Shown piece after piece: positions 52,199 to 61,670 of a stretch of 64,000 nt of DNA. The DNA comes from Rhodobacter sp. Lineage in GTDB: Bacteria; Pseudomonadota; Alphaproteobacteria; Rhodobacterales; Rhodobacteraceae. The stretch is taken from NCBI GenBank assembly GCA_020637555.1, contig JACKKF010000010.1, positions 15,829 to 79,828 of the forward strand. The letters run 5' to 3'. The position numbers and the translations under genes are program-made. Position 1 is the first letter of the stretch. Every line of letters begins with the position of its first letter. Under the pieces are notes generated by a model. The model did no database searches. It had not been told where the DNA came from and saw nothing but the letters and a program-made list of their open reading frames with translations.

Positions 52199-53094
52199 GG
52201 CGTCGACTCCGGTTGAAATCCGGGCGCGCCGGGTTGGTCCCGATCCGCCAGCGGGGCGCCGTCATGATAGCGGGCGACCACACTGGCAAAGAGGCCCGGC
52301 GCGGTCAGATGCATCCGGCTGTCCGGCAGGGACAGCGCCTGCAACGCCTGCGCGGTGGTTCCGGCAACACCCAGCCGGGCGTAGCGGGCGGCATCCAGGG
52401 ACGGCGCGGTCGTCCCGCCTTGCACCCAGGCTGTCCAGTCATCGGGCGTCATGACCTGCACGTCGACCTGTTGCCCGGCGAAGCCGGTACCATTGAACTG
52501 CGTGTTCGCCCCGGTCAGCGTGCCGACACGGCTCGCCATCAGGTTCAGGTCGCTGACCATGCCCGGCATCGCATAGATCTGCCCTGCCAGCGCGGGCACC
52601 ATGAAGCTCTGCATCACGGTGTCTGTCGTCAGTTGCAACCGCACGGGACGTCCGGCCGGAATGGCAAGGGTGCCGATACTGGCGATGCCTTGGTCAGGAT
52701 ACAGGAACAGCCATTTCCAGTTCAGACCGATCACCTGCACCTGCAAAGGGTCGGTGCCAAGCGGCTCGTAGGGATCGAGTGCCTCGGTGCTTTGCCAAAG
52801 CCAGGTTCCCAGCAGCACGATGATGGCCGCCGGCACCCCCCACATCGCGATTTCCAGCGGCGCCGAGAAGTCGAACCCCGGCCGGTAGGCCCCGCGCCCG
52901 CCGCGCCGGTATCGCCACAGGATCAGCGGAACGCCGATCAGCACCGGCAGAACCGCGATCATCGTCACCATCGTCACGCGGATCAGGTGCTCGCGTTGAG
53001 CGGCGGCGACCGGACCCTCGGGCGTCAGAAACCCCTGGGCCAACGCCGGATGGGCGGCCAGCACGACCAGCAGGACCACAGCCAGACGGCGCAT
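52195..53094 (-). CDS. cyoA: Cytochrome o ubiquinol oxidase subunit II
   Basis: A 299-residue subunit with an N-terminal export signal (1-20), two membrane helices (about 39-60 and 83-102) and a cupredoxin domain (115-285). VIGLNWKWLFLYPDQGIASI and MQSFMVPALAGQIYAMPGM are the quinol-oxidase hallmarks. CuA ligands are absent, as expected for a quinol rather than cytochrome c oxidase. E. coli CyoA is a lipoprotein; no lipobox cysteine is visible here. ATG 53094 overlaps the DUF4396 stop. Confidence 0.93.
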   Translation of the reverse strand: MRRLAVVLLVVLAAHPALAQGFLTPEGPVAAAQREHLIRVTMVTMIAVLPVLIGVPLILWRYRRGGRGAYRPGFDFSAPLEIAMWGVPAAIIVLLGTWLWQSTEALDPYEPLGTDPLQVQVIGLNWKWLFLYPDQGIASIGTLAIPAGRPVRLQLTTDTVMQSFMVPALAGQIYAMPGMVSDLNLMASRVGTLTGANTQFNGTGFAGQQVDVQVMTPDDWTAWVQGGTTAPSLDAARYARLGVAGTTAQALQALSLPDSRMHLTAPGLFASVVARYHDGAPLADRDQPGAPGFQPESTP

Positions 53095-53792
53095 CACATC
53101 CGCTCCTTGATACCGATACGGATCAACCACCAGTTCATCGGATAGGCGGTCAGAAAACCGGCGATCATCGCCCATTGCATGACGAACCAGAACACGGCCG
53201 AGGTTGCGTCCGGCGACGCGCCATACATCGGGCGAAAGATCGCGAAAACGGCGATCGCCATCGCGCCATACATGCCGACTTGCCAGGCGATCAACGACAG
53301 CGTGTCGGCCTTGAGCGCGGCCTTCAGCCCGTCGATCACGCCGAGCCCGCGCATCGGGGCGATGGCGAAATACTGAAACACGATGCCGATGGCAAAGGCG
53401 AAAAGGAAATCCAGCACCCACACGGCAAACATGGGTTCGGGCCAGACACCCGGCCAACCCAGAGGCACCAGCACACCGGGCGCGATCAGGGCCAGCGCCT
53501 CGGCGATGATGTCGCCCAGGGTGCAGCCCGATCCGCAATGCAGCGCGCCCTTGGCCACGGCAACGGGAAACGGCGGCGCCCCATGGGCCCTGCCCCGTCC
53601 GGCCCCGGCGCGCCCGTGACGCAGATAGAACCACAGCACGATCACCGACCCGAACAACGCCGACAGCGGCCAGACGGCCGCCATGATGGACATCGGCTGC
53701 GGTCTGCGGCGGCAATCCAGCGCAATCCACGCCGCGCAGAGCCCTGCAACCAGCAGCGACACATGCGACACCGTGGTCAGCCAGTCAGGCAT
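53094..53792 (-). CDS. DUF4396 membrane protein
   Basis: A 232-residue membrane protein with about six helices. HCGSGCTLGDIIAEALALI (residues 85-103), IGIVFQYFAIAPMRGLG and FWFVMQWAMIAGFLTAYPMN are the DUF4396 core. The conserved Cys-Gly-Ser-Gly-Cys pair could bind metal or heme precursor. It occurs beside heme-copper oxidases in several proteobacteria, and no CyoE is found here, so an assembly role is possible. It starts 2 bp after PoxB and overlaps cyoA. Confidence 0.85.
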   Translation of the reverse strand: MPDWLTTVSHVSLLVAGLCAAWIALDCRRRPQPMSIMAAVWPLSALFGSVIVLWFYLRHGRAGAGRGRAHGAPPFPVAVAKGALHCGSGCTLGDIIAEALALIAPGVLVPLGWPGVWPEPMFAVWVLDFLFAFAIGIVFQYFAIAPMRGLGVIDGLKAALKADTLSLIAWQVGMYGAMAIAVFAIFRPMYGASPDATSAVFWFVMQWAMIAGFLTAYPMNWWLIRIGIKERM

Positions 53793-53794
53793 CG

Positions 53795-55510
53795 CTACCT
53801 CAGGAAATTGTCGCGGATAAGCGAGACGACCTCGTCTGCGCGGCCGTTCAGCACCGCCTTGATACCGAACAGGCCGGTCGCGGCGACCTGCCCGGGTTTC
53901 ACATGGGGCGGCATGACCAGTTCCATCCGGTTGACCTTTACATCCAGCAGCGCCGGGCCGTCCGCCGCCAGCCAGTCCCGCATCGCCGGCTCCAGATCGG
54001 AGGCGCTGTCAACCCGCCAGCCTTGCAGGCCGCAAGCACGGGCGACGGCCGCGAAATCCGGATTGTGCAGGTCGGTATAGCTGTCCAGCAGCCCTTCGAC
54101 ACGTTGCTCCATCTCGACAAACCCGAGGCTGCCGTTGTTGTAGATCAACAGCTTGACCGGCAGTTTTTCCTGCACCAGCGTCAGCAGATCACCCATCAGC
54201 ATGGTCATGCCACCATCGCCACAGAATGCGATAACCTGCCGGTCGGGAAAGGCGGCCGCTGCCCCCATCGCCTGTGGATAGGCATTCGCCATCGTGCCGT
54301 GCAACAGGCTGACCAGGAACTTGCGCCGGCCGGTGGCGGTGACATGCCGCAACAACCAGACCTGCGGCGAGCCGCCGTCGGCGGTCAGGATCGCATCGTC
54401 ATCCGCCAGACGGTCCAGCAGGCGCGCCACCGTCTGCGGGTGGATCAGCGCGGGGTCCGGCTGATCGGCGCGCGCGGCATAGCTTTCGCGGTCCTTGGCC
54501 CAATCGTCCAGCGCGGTCTGCAAATGGGCGCCGTCCCTGTCCCCGGTCAGGCGGGGCAGCAGCGCGTCCAGCGTGGCGCCGACATCACCGACCAGCCCCA
54601 TGCGCACCGGCGCGCGCCGGCCCAGATGAGTCGCGTCGCGGTCGATCTGGATGATGTGCTTGCCATCGGGATAATACTGGGTCCAGGCGAAATCGGTGCC
54701 CAGGCAGAGCAGCAGATCGGCGCGATCCATGGCAGCGGCGCCTGCCTTGTTGCCCAGGATGCCGGTCATGCCGACATTGTGCGGATTGTCGGGTTCGATG
54801 AATTCCTTGGCGCGCGTGGTGTGCACGACCGGGGCCTTCAGCGCCTGAGCCAGGGCAACCAGCTGGTCATGGGCCGCACGCGCACCGATCCCGGCATAAA
54901 GGGTGACGCGCCGTGCCTCGGTCAGGGCCCGGGCCAGCGCGTCAAGCTCGGCGTCCGAGGGGCGCAGGACGGGCGCCGGGCGATGCACCGCCCAAGCCAG
55001 CGCGTCATCGGTGCGTTCGGTGAACATGTCGCCGTTGACGATCACCACCGCCAGCCCACCCCGGGCAAGCGCCGCCTGGGCGGCCAGGGTGGTGATCCGG
55101 CGCGCCTGATCCGGGTGGGCGATGTATTCGCAAAAAACGCTGTATTGTTCATAGATCTTGCGCTGATCGACCGCCTGGGGAAAGCCCAGGCCAACCTCGG
55201 TTCGTGCCACGTCCGAGGCAATCAGCACCACCGGCGCGCCGTTGCGATGGGATTCGAACAGCCCGTTGACAAAGTGCAGGCTGCCCGGTCCGCACGTTCC
55301 CGCGCAAACGGCCAGTTCGCCGGTCATATAGGCCTCGGCCCCGGCGGCCAGACCGCCCGCTTCTTCGTGCCTGACATGAATCCAGCGCATGTCGGATCGG
55401 CGGATCGCATCGGTGAAATGGTTGATCGTGTCGCCGACAATCCCCCAACACCGCCGGGCACCGGCCTGGATCAGGGTTTCGACGACGACGTCGGCAACGG
55501 GACGGGACAT
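53795..55510 (-). CDS. poxB: Pyruvate dehydrogenase (quinone) / pyruvate oxidase
   Basis: A 571-residue ThDP- and FAD-dependent enzyme that oxidises pyruvate to acetate and CO2 and passes electrons to ubiquinone; E. coli PoxB has 572 residues. The catalytic Glu is in VRHEEAGGLAAGAEA (Glu50). The central FAD domain runs about 185-340 and the ThDP motif GDGGMTMLMGDLLTL...YNNGSLGFVEM lies near 430-465. The C-terminal membrane-binding tail (HVKPGQVAATGLFGIKAVLN) is present. It is 7 bp after the glutamate-synthase-like gene and 2 bp before DUF4396. Confidence 0.94.
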   Translation of the reverse strand: MSRPVADVVVETLIQAGARRCWGIVGDTINHFTDAIRRSDMRWIHVRHEEAGGLAAGAEAYMTGELAVCAGTCGPGSLHFVNGLFESHRNGAPVVLIASDVARTEVGLGFPQAVDQRKIYEQYSVFCEYIAHPDQARRITTLAAQAALARGGLAVVIVNGDMFTERTDDALAWAVHRPAPVLRPSDAELDALARALTEARRVTLYAGIGARAAHDQLVALAQALKAPVVHTTRAKEFIEPDNPHNVGMTGILGNKAGAAAMDRADLLLCLGTDFAWTQYYPDGKHIIQIDRDATHLGRRAPVRMGLVGDVGATLDALLPRLTGDRDGAHLQTALDDWAKDRESYAARADQPDPALIHPQTVARLLDRLADDDAILTADGGSPQVWLLRHVTATGRRKFLVSLLHGTMANAYPQAMGAAAAFPDRQVIAFCGDGGMTMLMGDLLTLVQEKLPVKLLIYNNGSLGFVEMEQRVEGLLDSYTDLHNPDFAAVARACGLQGWRVDSASDLEPAMRDWLAADGPALLDVKVNRMELVMPPHVKPGQVAATGLFGIKAVLNGRADEVVSLIRDNFLR

Positions 55511-55517
55511 GGAAACC

Positions 55518-57152
55518 TCAGATCCGGGGGGACGGCAGGTGACCGCGCGCACGCGCGGGAACCAGATCGATCGCGGGGCGAAAACTGTCGGCGCGGGCGG
55601 CGGCCCACCAGTCGGCATAGACCGTGTCGGCGGGCTCCTGCAGCAAGATGCCCGAGGGCAGGAAACTGTGGATACGGTCGAAGGGCACGGCGCGTTCGGG
55701 GCCGGTGCGGTGCATCAGGTGATGCGGTTGCAGGTCGCGCGGATGCTTGAACCCGGCGGCCGCGACAATATCCGACAGCGCCTCGAGTGTCTTGGCGTGG
55801 AACCGCGCGGCGCGGTCGCCCTGCACCTCGGGGACGAGGCCGCGCTGGCGGCCCGGATCCTGGCTGGTGACGCCCGTCGGACAGGTGCCGAGATGGCATC
55901 GTTGCGCCTGAATGCAGCCCACCGACAGCATGAAGGCCCGCGCCGCGTTGCACCAATCCGCCCCCAGGGCAATGTTGCGCGCCAGGCCCATCCCGGAATA
56001 GACCTTGCCACTGGCCGCAAGGCTGACCTGATCCTTCAGGCCCGCCCCCACCAGCGCATTGCGCATCACGATCAGCCCCTCGGACAGGGGCATGCCCACC
56101 CAGTCCGACAGCTCGAGGGGCGCGGCACCGGTGCCGCCCTCGCCACCGTCGACCACGATGAAATCGGGGTGGATGCCGGTTTCCAACATCGCCTTCACGA
56201 TGGCGAAAGGTTCGTGCGGCTGACCGATGCACAGCTTCAGTCCGACCGGTTTTCCGCCCGACAGATCGCGCATGCGCGCGGCGAATTCCAGCATCTCGAT
56301 TGGCGTGGAAAACGCCGAATGGCCGCGCGGGGACAGGCAATCCTGGTGGGCGGGAACCTGCCGGATGCGCGCGATTTCCTCGGTCACCTTGGCCGCCGGC
56401 AGCAAGCCGCCATGACCGGGTTTCGCCCCTTGCGAAAGCTTGATCTCGGTCATCTTGACCGCGTCATTGGCGGCAGCGTCACGGAACTTGTCGGGGTCAA
56501 AGCGTCCGTCACGGTCGCGCGCCCCGAAATAGCCCGAGCCCAGCTCCCAGACAATATCGCCCCCGTTTTCCAGGTGATAGGGCGACAAGCCGCCCTCGCC
56601 CGTGTCGTGATAGAAGCCGCCCAGCCGGGCACCCCGGTTCAGCGCCCTTACCGCATTGGCCGACAAGGCGCCAAAACTCATCGCACTGATGTTCAGCACC
56701 GATGCCGAATAGGGCCGACTCGACTGGTCATTGCCGACCGTGACGCGCGGGTTGGTATCGGGGTTCGGCTCTGGCGCGATGGAATGGCTGATCCAGTGGT
56801 AATCATCCGCGTCGACATCGCGTTCGGTGCCGAAGGGATGCGTGTCGGTCTCGCCCCTCGCGCGGGCGTGGACGAGATTGCGCGCCTCGAACGAATAGGG
56901 GGTGCCGTGCAGGTCGTCCTCGACGATATAGGCCCGCAGATAGGGCCGCAGCCGGTAGAACAGCCAACGAATGCGCCCCGCGACGGGAAAGTTTCGGGTG
57001 ATCGTCCAGTCGGTTTGCAGAAAGTCGAATACACCCAGCGCCACGATGGCGAGCAGCAGCAGCCCCAGCCAGATCCAGCCGGTTGCCAGTGCAAGGACCG
57101 CACCCAGCGCGGCAAGGATCGGAATCACGGCGCGTTTCAACAGGTCGATCAC
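55518..57152 (-). CDS. FMN-binding glutamate-synthase-like protein
   Basis: A 544-residue membrane-anchored relative of the FMN domain of glutamate synthase. Two membrane helices (about 5-50) precede the alpha/beta barrel: KLSQGAKPGHGGLLPAAKV, VVDGGEGGTGAAP (FMN phosphate site) and GCIQAQRCHLGTCPTG, whose cysteines can hold the 3Fe-4S cluster. It lacks the N-terminal amidotransferase domain. GTG 57152 is chosen; the frame opens at ATG 57197 without a better start signal. It heads the operon that ends with a class II amidotransferase. YerD-type proteins are the closest known kind; their reaction is not settled. Confidence 0.88.
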   Translation of the reverse strand: MIDLLKRAVIPILAALGAVLALATGWIWLGLLLLAIVALGVFDFLQTDWTITRNFPVAGRIRWLFYRLRPYLRAYIVEDDLHGTPYSFEARNLVHARARGETDTHPFGTERDVDADDYHWISHSIAPEPNPDTNPRVTVGNDQSSRPYSASVLNISAMSFGALSANAVRALNRGARLGGFYHDTGEGGLSPYHLENGGDIVWELGSGYFGARDRDGRFDPDKFRDAAANDAVKMTEIKLSQGAKPGHGGLLPAAKVTEEIARIRQVPAHQDCLSPRGHSAFSTPIEMLEFAARMRDLSGGKPVGLKLCIGQPHEPFAIVKAMLETGIHPDFIVVDGGEGGTGAAPLELSDWVGMPLSEGLIVMRNALVGAGLKDQVSLAASGKVYSGMGLARNIALGADWCNAARAFMLSVGCIQAQRCHLGTCPTGVTSQDPGRQRGLVPEVQGDRAARFHAKTLEALSDIVAAAGFKHPRDLQPHHLMHRTGPERAVPFDRIHSFLPSGILLQEPADTVYADWWAAARADSFRPAIDLVPARARGHLPSPRI

Positions 57153-57380
57153 TGGCAAATCCCGGTTTCGGGTTACAACCTTGGCCCCGAATGGCATGGG
57201 GTCGGCATGAGCGGGTCCATCGCTGGCGCGCGGTCGCCAAAGGGTTTTCTGGCAAGAGGCGATTCAACCGTCGCGATTGGCCGTCCAAGTCTTGACCAGA
57301 ACCGCCAACGGATCAAGAACGCGGGACCGAACGGTCGATCACGATTGCCGGGCACGGACCTCAACAGGCCGTGACAGCGA

Positions 57381-58394
57381 TCACCCCGCTACCGCCAGAC
57401 GGTCCATCCGCCCCAGCACATCCAGGCCCTGCATCGCCGCCCAATGCAGCAGGTCGATGAAGACCCAGTTCTCGGTCAGCTTGTCACCATCGCGGCGATA
57501 CATGTCGATCACGCGCATGTCGGCGGGGGTATCGGTGCCGGGCAGACCCATGAAGCCGCCGCGGTGGGTCAGGGTCAGATTCGGCCAGCCAAAGAAACCG
57601 CCGACTGACCCCTCGGCCATGCGGCACAGGTGACCGTTGAACCGGCGATCGCGAAAGGCCAGCCGGAACGGGCCTGAATGCTGCTCGGCATAGCGCGGAA
57701 TGGTATAGGTCGCGCCGATACCCGCGGGCCCCCACCAGATCATGTCCTCATTCCAGCTGCGGCGCAGTTCGGCGACAAGCCCGTCGATGGACCCGCCTGT
57801 CCAGCGGCTGATGTCGCCCAGCATGGCGTTGATCGCGCGCAAGGTGCGCTTGCCATCCTCGGGGTCGGTGACGCCGAACAGCAGCGCGTCATGGGTCATC
57901 GGCCCCGGTTGCACCAGATGCGCGCCGGTCTGCGGCGGAAACGGGTTCTGCCCCGCCTGCATCATCAGATGCGGAATGTCGAAGAACATCGCCGTTTCCG
58001 TGATGCGCCCGCCCTCGATCCGGTGAAACGCGGCATAGCGCAGCATGGCGATCCGGCGCGTCGGACGGATACCCAGCCAGGGGCGGTCGAACAGCCCCAT
58101 GAGATGCCCCATCGAGGCGACCCAGACCGATTGAAAGCCGTCGATCTCGTTCCGGCCGGCAAAGAACATGTCCAGCCGCCGCTGCATCGATGTCAGCGAC
58201 TCCTTGAGCGGCGTCCAGAACTGCGCCGCCACGGATTCAGGCCCATGCTGTTCGTTGAACGGATGAAACCCCCGCCACAACAGATCCGGCGCGCAGAAGC
58301 GTTCCAGGACCTCGGCGGTGGCCTGGGGTGGCGCCGCGTCAAGCGCGGCATAATAGGCGCGGACCAGGTCCTTCTCGGCCTGAAAGTCGGTCAT
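57381..58394 (-). CDS. Double SnoaL-like (NTF2-fold) protein
   Basis: A 337-residue protein with two SnoaL/NTF2-like halves (about 1-165 and 180-325). The first has RAYYAALDAAPPQATAEVLE and LWRGFHPFNEQHGPESV, and the second has PRYAEQHSGPFRLAFRDRRF and YRRDGDKLTENWVFIDLLHW. Members are polyketide cyclases, ester cyclases or proteins of unknown role. It lies 4 bp after the MalG-type permease gene and so is the last gene of the sugar ABC operon. It may act on the imported compound. Confidence 0.82.
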   Translation of the reverse strand: MTDFQAEKDLVRAYYAALDAAPPQATAEVLERFCAPDLLWRGFHPFNEQHGPESVAAQFWTPLKESLTSMQRRLDMFFAGRNEIDGFQSVWVASMGHLMGLFDRPWLGIRPTRRIAMLRYAAFHRIEGGRITETAMFFDIPHLMMQAGQNPFPPQTGAHLVQPGPMTHDALLFGVTDPEDGKRTLRAINAMLGDISRWTGGSIDGLVAELRRSWNEDMIWWGPAGIGATYTIPRYAEQHSGPFRLAFRDRRFNGHLCRMAEGSVGGFFGWPNLTLTHRGGFMGLPGTDTPADMRVIDMYRRDGDKLTENWVFIDLLHWAAMQGLDVLGRMDRLAVAG

Positions 58395-58398
58395 GGCA

Positions 58399-59280
58399 TT
58401 ACCCTTTGACGGCGCCTGCGGTCAGGCCCGAAACGATCTGTCGCTGGAAGAACAGGATCAGCACGAACAGCGGCGCGGTGGCCGAAACGACAGCCGCGAC
58501 CGCGAACATCACATTGCCTTCCTCGTAAGTCGAGCCGAGGAAACTGGCGATTTGCGGCACCATGGTCTGATTTTCCCGGCTCAGCAGCATCGCCGTCACG
58601 GCAAAGTCATTATAGGCCAGAAGGAAGCTGAACAGCCCGGTGGTGATGACGCCAGGCCACATTACCGGCACGATGACGTGCCAGAACGACTGGAACCGCG
58701 TGCAGCCATCGACCATCGCGCTTTCGTCCAGATCCTTGGGAATGTTCAAGAAGAACGAATGCAGCATCCACAGCGTGAACGGCTGGTTGATCGCCACCAG
58801 AACGATGATCGCGGTCGGCAGATGACCCCAGAGGTTCCACTGGAAGAATGGCATCAGGTAGCCCGACACCAGCGTGATATGCGGCATCGCGCGGAACACC
58901 AGCGCCAGCATGAGCAGCCAGAACGCATAGCGATAGCCCGACCGCGCCAGCGCATAGCCGCCGAGCGTGCCAAAGGTCAGCGAGATGATGACCGTGAAGA
59001 ACACCACGATCCCGGTGTTGAGCGCCGCGCGCCAGAACCCTTCCTGCACCCAGGCGCCGTAATAGCCCTGCGCGGTAAAGGCATTGCCGGTCTGGGCGAT
59101 GGTGTGGGTGCCCCAGATCGCGTTCATCCAGTCCGCGCGCGAAAAGAAATCGCCCTGCACCTTGAACGAGCCCCACAGCGTCCACAGGAACGGAAAGGCG
59201 GCGATCACCAGCCACAGCAGCACCAGCACCGTGGACAGGACAACGAGCGCCGGAGCGCGGCGATTTGCGGCGCTGGCCAT
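58399..59280 (-). CDS. Sugar ABC transporter permease (MalG type)
   Basis: A 293-residue permease with six helices. The EAA loop is ESAMVDGCTRFQSFWHVIVP, followed by TGLFSFLLAYNDFAVTAMLL. It pairs with the MalF-type permease encoded 3 bp upstream. Confidence 0.93.
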   Translation of the reverse strand: MASAANRRAPALVVLSTVLVLLWLVIAAFPFLWTLWGSFKVQGDFFSRADWMNAIWGTHTIAQTGNAFTAQGYYGAWVQEGFWRAALNTGIVVFFTVIISLTFGTLGGYALARSGYRYAFWLLMLALVFRAMPHITLVSGYLMPFFQWNLWGHLPTAIIVLVAINQPFTLWMLHSFFLNIPKDLDESAMVDGCTRFQSFWHVIVPVMWPGVITTGLFSFLLAYNDFAVTAMLLSRENQTMVPQIASFLGSTYEEGNVMFAVAAVVSATAPLFVLILFFQRQIVSGLTAGAVKG

Positions 59281-59283
59281 GGA

Positions 59284-60312
59284 TCACACCCTCTTGCGGT
59301 TGAAGTCGCGCCAGGTGCGGATCAGCACCGGCGTCAGCAGGATCGCGACGCCCAGGATCGTCAGCATGGACGTGGCCGCAGCCGATCCGAACTGCTGGGT
59401 ATCGCCGTTCAGGTCGGAATAGATGAAATAGCTCAACGAGGTCGCATTGGCCGCAGCCGACAGGCCGACGATCGCCTCGAACACGCGGAAGTTGTCCATC
59501 AGCTGGATCAGCGTCACAAAGACCGCCAGCGGCGCCATGTAGGGCACGACGACGTAGCGGATACGCTGCCAACGGCTCGCCCCGTCGATCTGCGCGGCCT
59601 CGAGCGTTTCGCTGGGCACGGTCTGCAGCCCGGCATAGAACACGATGAAGGCGAAGGGCGCCTGGTGCCAGATGCCGTAAAGGATCACCGTCAGCCAGGT
59701 CAACGCGGGCGAGGCCTTGAGCGACAGGTCGGGATCGCCGGCGATGCGTTGCAGGGTGGCGCCGATGATGCCGTCGGCGTCGATCATCCAGAACAGGATC
59801 AGCGACCCGATCAGGGGCGTCACGATCATCGGCAACAGCGAAACGAAGATCGTCGGACCGCGCAGCAGCCGGGGCAGGCCATTGACCCCCAGCGCGATGG
59901 CCAGACCGGCAAGGATCACCACCGGCGTGACGACGAATGTATAGGTCAGGGTAAAGGCCAGCGCCTTGTAGAACGGCAGGTTCATCAGCCGGCTGACGAA
60001 ATCGCCCGGTCCCGTCGCGGTCTGCCAGGCGGCGGAAACCTCGGTGGTGGCAAGGTGATTGCGATCCAGATAGGTGCCGAGACCGTTGAACCGTCCCAGC
60101 GGGTGGGCCTCGCGCAGCGCACGGGTGGCGGCCTGGTCGACGGTGGTTGCGCTGGTGCAGCCAAATGGCCCGCAACTTTCACTTTCGACCATCACCTGCG
60201 GATGTTCGACATACAGCGACTGCACGATGACCGACCCGATCGGCAGCGCGATGAACAGAACCATCGCCAGCAGGGACGGCAGGATGAACCACAGGAACGT
60301 GCGATGCGGCAT
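59284..60312 (-). CDS. Sugar ABC transporter permease (MalF type)
   Basis: A 342-residue permease with six core helices and a periplasmic loop of about 85 residues after the first helix (about 35-115). The EAA loop is EAAQIDGASRWQRIRYVVVP. It forms the channel with the MalG-type protein. A GC hairpin at 60334-60355 separates it from the receptor gene. Confidence 0.93.
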   Translation of the reverse strand: MPHRTFLWFILPSLLAMVLFIALPIGSVIVQSLYVEHPQVMVESESCGPFGCTSATTVDQAATRALREAHPLGRFNGLGTYLDRNHLATTEVSAAWQTATGPGDFVSRLMNLPFYKALAFTLTYTFVVTPVVILAGLAIALGVNGLPRLLRGPTIFVSLLPMIVTPLIGSLILFWMIDADGIIGATLQRIAGDPDLSLKASPALTWLTVILYGIWHQAPFAFIVFYAGLQTVPSETLEAAQIDGASRWQRIRYVVVPYMAPLAVFVTLIQLMDNFRVFEAIVGLSAAANATSLSYFIYSDLNGDTQQFGSAAATSMLTILGVAILLTPVLIRTWRDFNRKRV

Positions 60313-60333
60313 GGCCCCCTCCGCGATGGTGAG

Positions 60334-60355
60334 GCGGGGGCCGACGGGCCCCCGC
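60334..60355 (-). terminator. Hairpin between receptor and permease genes
   Basis: GCGGGGGCC (60334-60342) pairs with GGCCCCCGC (60347-60355), a perfect 9-bp stem with a 4-base loop. It lies in the gap after the receptor gene. Such stems usually allow part of the transcription through and protect receptor mRNA, giving more receptor than permease. Confidence 0.6.
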
Positions 60356-60367
60356 GTGGTGTTCCGG

Positions 60368-61603
60368 TTACTCCAGGAACCCTTGCGCACGCGCCGCCGT
60401 GGTATAGGCGGCCTCGGCATCGGCGAGCGCCTGCTCTGCGCTTTCCTGACCTTGCAGGAACTCGGACAGGTTGTCACCGAGGGCCGTGTGCAGCAGCCCC
60501 ATGTAGGGCAACATGGGATAGGGAAGCGCGCCGGCGTTGGCCGTTGCGAACACGCCCTGCGCCGCCGGCGTCGGGGTATAGCCCGGGGCCAGCCAGACGG
60601 TTTCGTTGTTGTGGGCCGCGATATAGTCGGCCGACATCGCGTGCATGAACGCACGGAAGCTTGCCTCGGCATCCGCGTCGGGGACATGCGCGGCGATCGT
60701 GATCCCGTCCCACCACAGGGTCGAGGCCGGGATCGAGCCACCGCCGACGGTCGGTGCGGCGGCCAGCATGGTGTGGCTGGTGATCTCTTCGGTCGAACCC
60801 TCGTCATCCAGGATGCCGGCTGCGCGGCTGCCCCAAAGCGTGGCCAGCGCGATCTGGCCCGATTCCCACAGCGCCTGGGTGGCGTTGGAATCGAAGGTCA
60901 GAAAATCGGGATTGGAATAGGCCATCAGCGACCTGAGCATGGTGAGCGCCGCAACGCCCTGCGCGTTGTTGATCGACACCCGCGCCGAACCGGGTTCAAA
61001 GAACTGGCCGCCCTCGCCCAGATACATGTTGACGAATTCCTCGGCCAGGTTCCAGCCGACCTTGGTGTTCATCGCAAAGGGATACTGCATGATCCCGGCG
61101 TCGCGAATGGCCTGCGCGGCGGTCAGGACCTCCTCATAGGTGGTCGGCACGGGCAGGCCCACCTGCTCCAGGATATCCGAGCGATAGAACAGGTGCTGGG
61201 CGTTGGCCTGAAAGGCCACGGCCATCACATGCCCGTCGATGGTGATCATCTGGTTGCGGTTCAGGTCCTGACCATACTGGGCAACCATGTCGTCCAGCGA
61301 CCGGATCAGATCGTTGTTGAGCAACGGCACGATCGACGAGTTCGCCACGACAGCGGCTGTGTATTGCGCCGGGTCGGCGGTCAGGGCCGCGACCTGAAGC
61401 GACTGGTGTTCGGTCGTCAGGTTCGCGCTGACGGTCACACCATCGCCCGCGCAGGCCTCGGCCCCGGCAACGAGGGTCTGGATCGACCCATAATCATTGC
61501 CGAGAACGCGCACGTCGCCGCCGGGAATGTCGCAGCCTGCCCAGGCCGCGCTCGACGCAAGAGCGGCCGCCGTGGTCAGGCCGGCCAGTCTGAAGAAGGT
61601 CAT
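60368..61603 (-). CDS. Sugar ABC transporter solute-binding protein (family 1)
   Basis: A 411-residue periplasmic receptor. A signal peptide covers residues 1-22 (SSAAWA-GCD). VSANLTTEHQSLQVAALTAD, ATLWGSRAAGILDD and SIPASTLWWDGITIAAHVPD match oligosaccharide/polyol-type receptors. ATG 61603 (MTFFRL) begins the signal peptide. It is divergent from the ATPase gene, which supplies the missing component. The substrate is unknown; a nearby GMC oxidoreductase suggests a sugar alcohol or related alcohol. Confidence 0.9.
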   Translation of the reverse strand: MTFFRLAGLTTAAALASSAAWAGCDIPGGDVRVLGNDYGSIQTLVAGAEACAGDGVTVSANLTTEHQSLQVAALTADPAQYTAAVVANSSIVPLLNNDLIRSLDDMVAQYGQDLNRNQMITIDGHVMAVAFQANAQHLFYRSDILEQVGLPVPTTYEEVLTAAQAIRDAGIMQYPFAMNTKVGWNLAEEFVNMYLGEGGQFFEPGSARVSINNAQGVAALTMLRSLMAYSNPDFLTFDSNATQALWESGQIALATLWGSRAAGILDDEGSTEEITSHTMLAAAPTVGGGSIPASTLWWDGITIAAHVPDADAEASFRAFMHAMSADYIAAHNNETVWLAPGYTPTPAAQGVFATANAGALPYPMLPYMGLLHTALGDNLSEFLQGQESAEQALADAEAAYTTAARAQGFLE

Positions 61604-61670
61604 CGGTCTCTCCCTGTCAGAACCGCCCTGCTGGCGGCATGGATGCCCCGAACCGAATCGGGTCTGTTTT

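Noticed and set aside
50342..52216. Plus-strand open frame opposite cyoB
   Set aside because: Antisense to an unmistakable CyoB with all heme and copper ligands; no domain visible.
58393..60648. Long plus-strand open frame (751 codons)
   Set aside because: It is antisense to the MalF/MalG permeases and is composed mainly of Arg, Gln, His and Asp, as expected from a shadow of membrane-protein codons.
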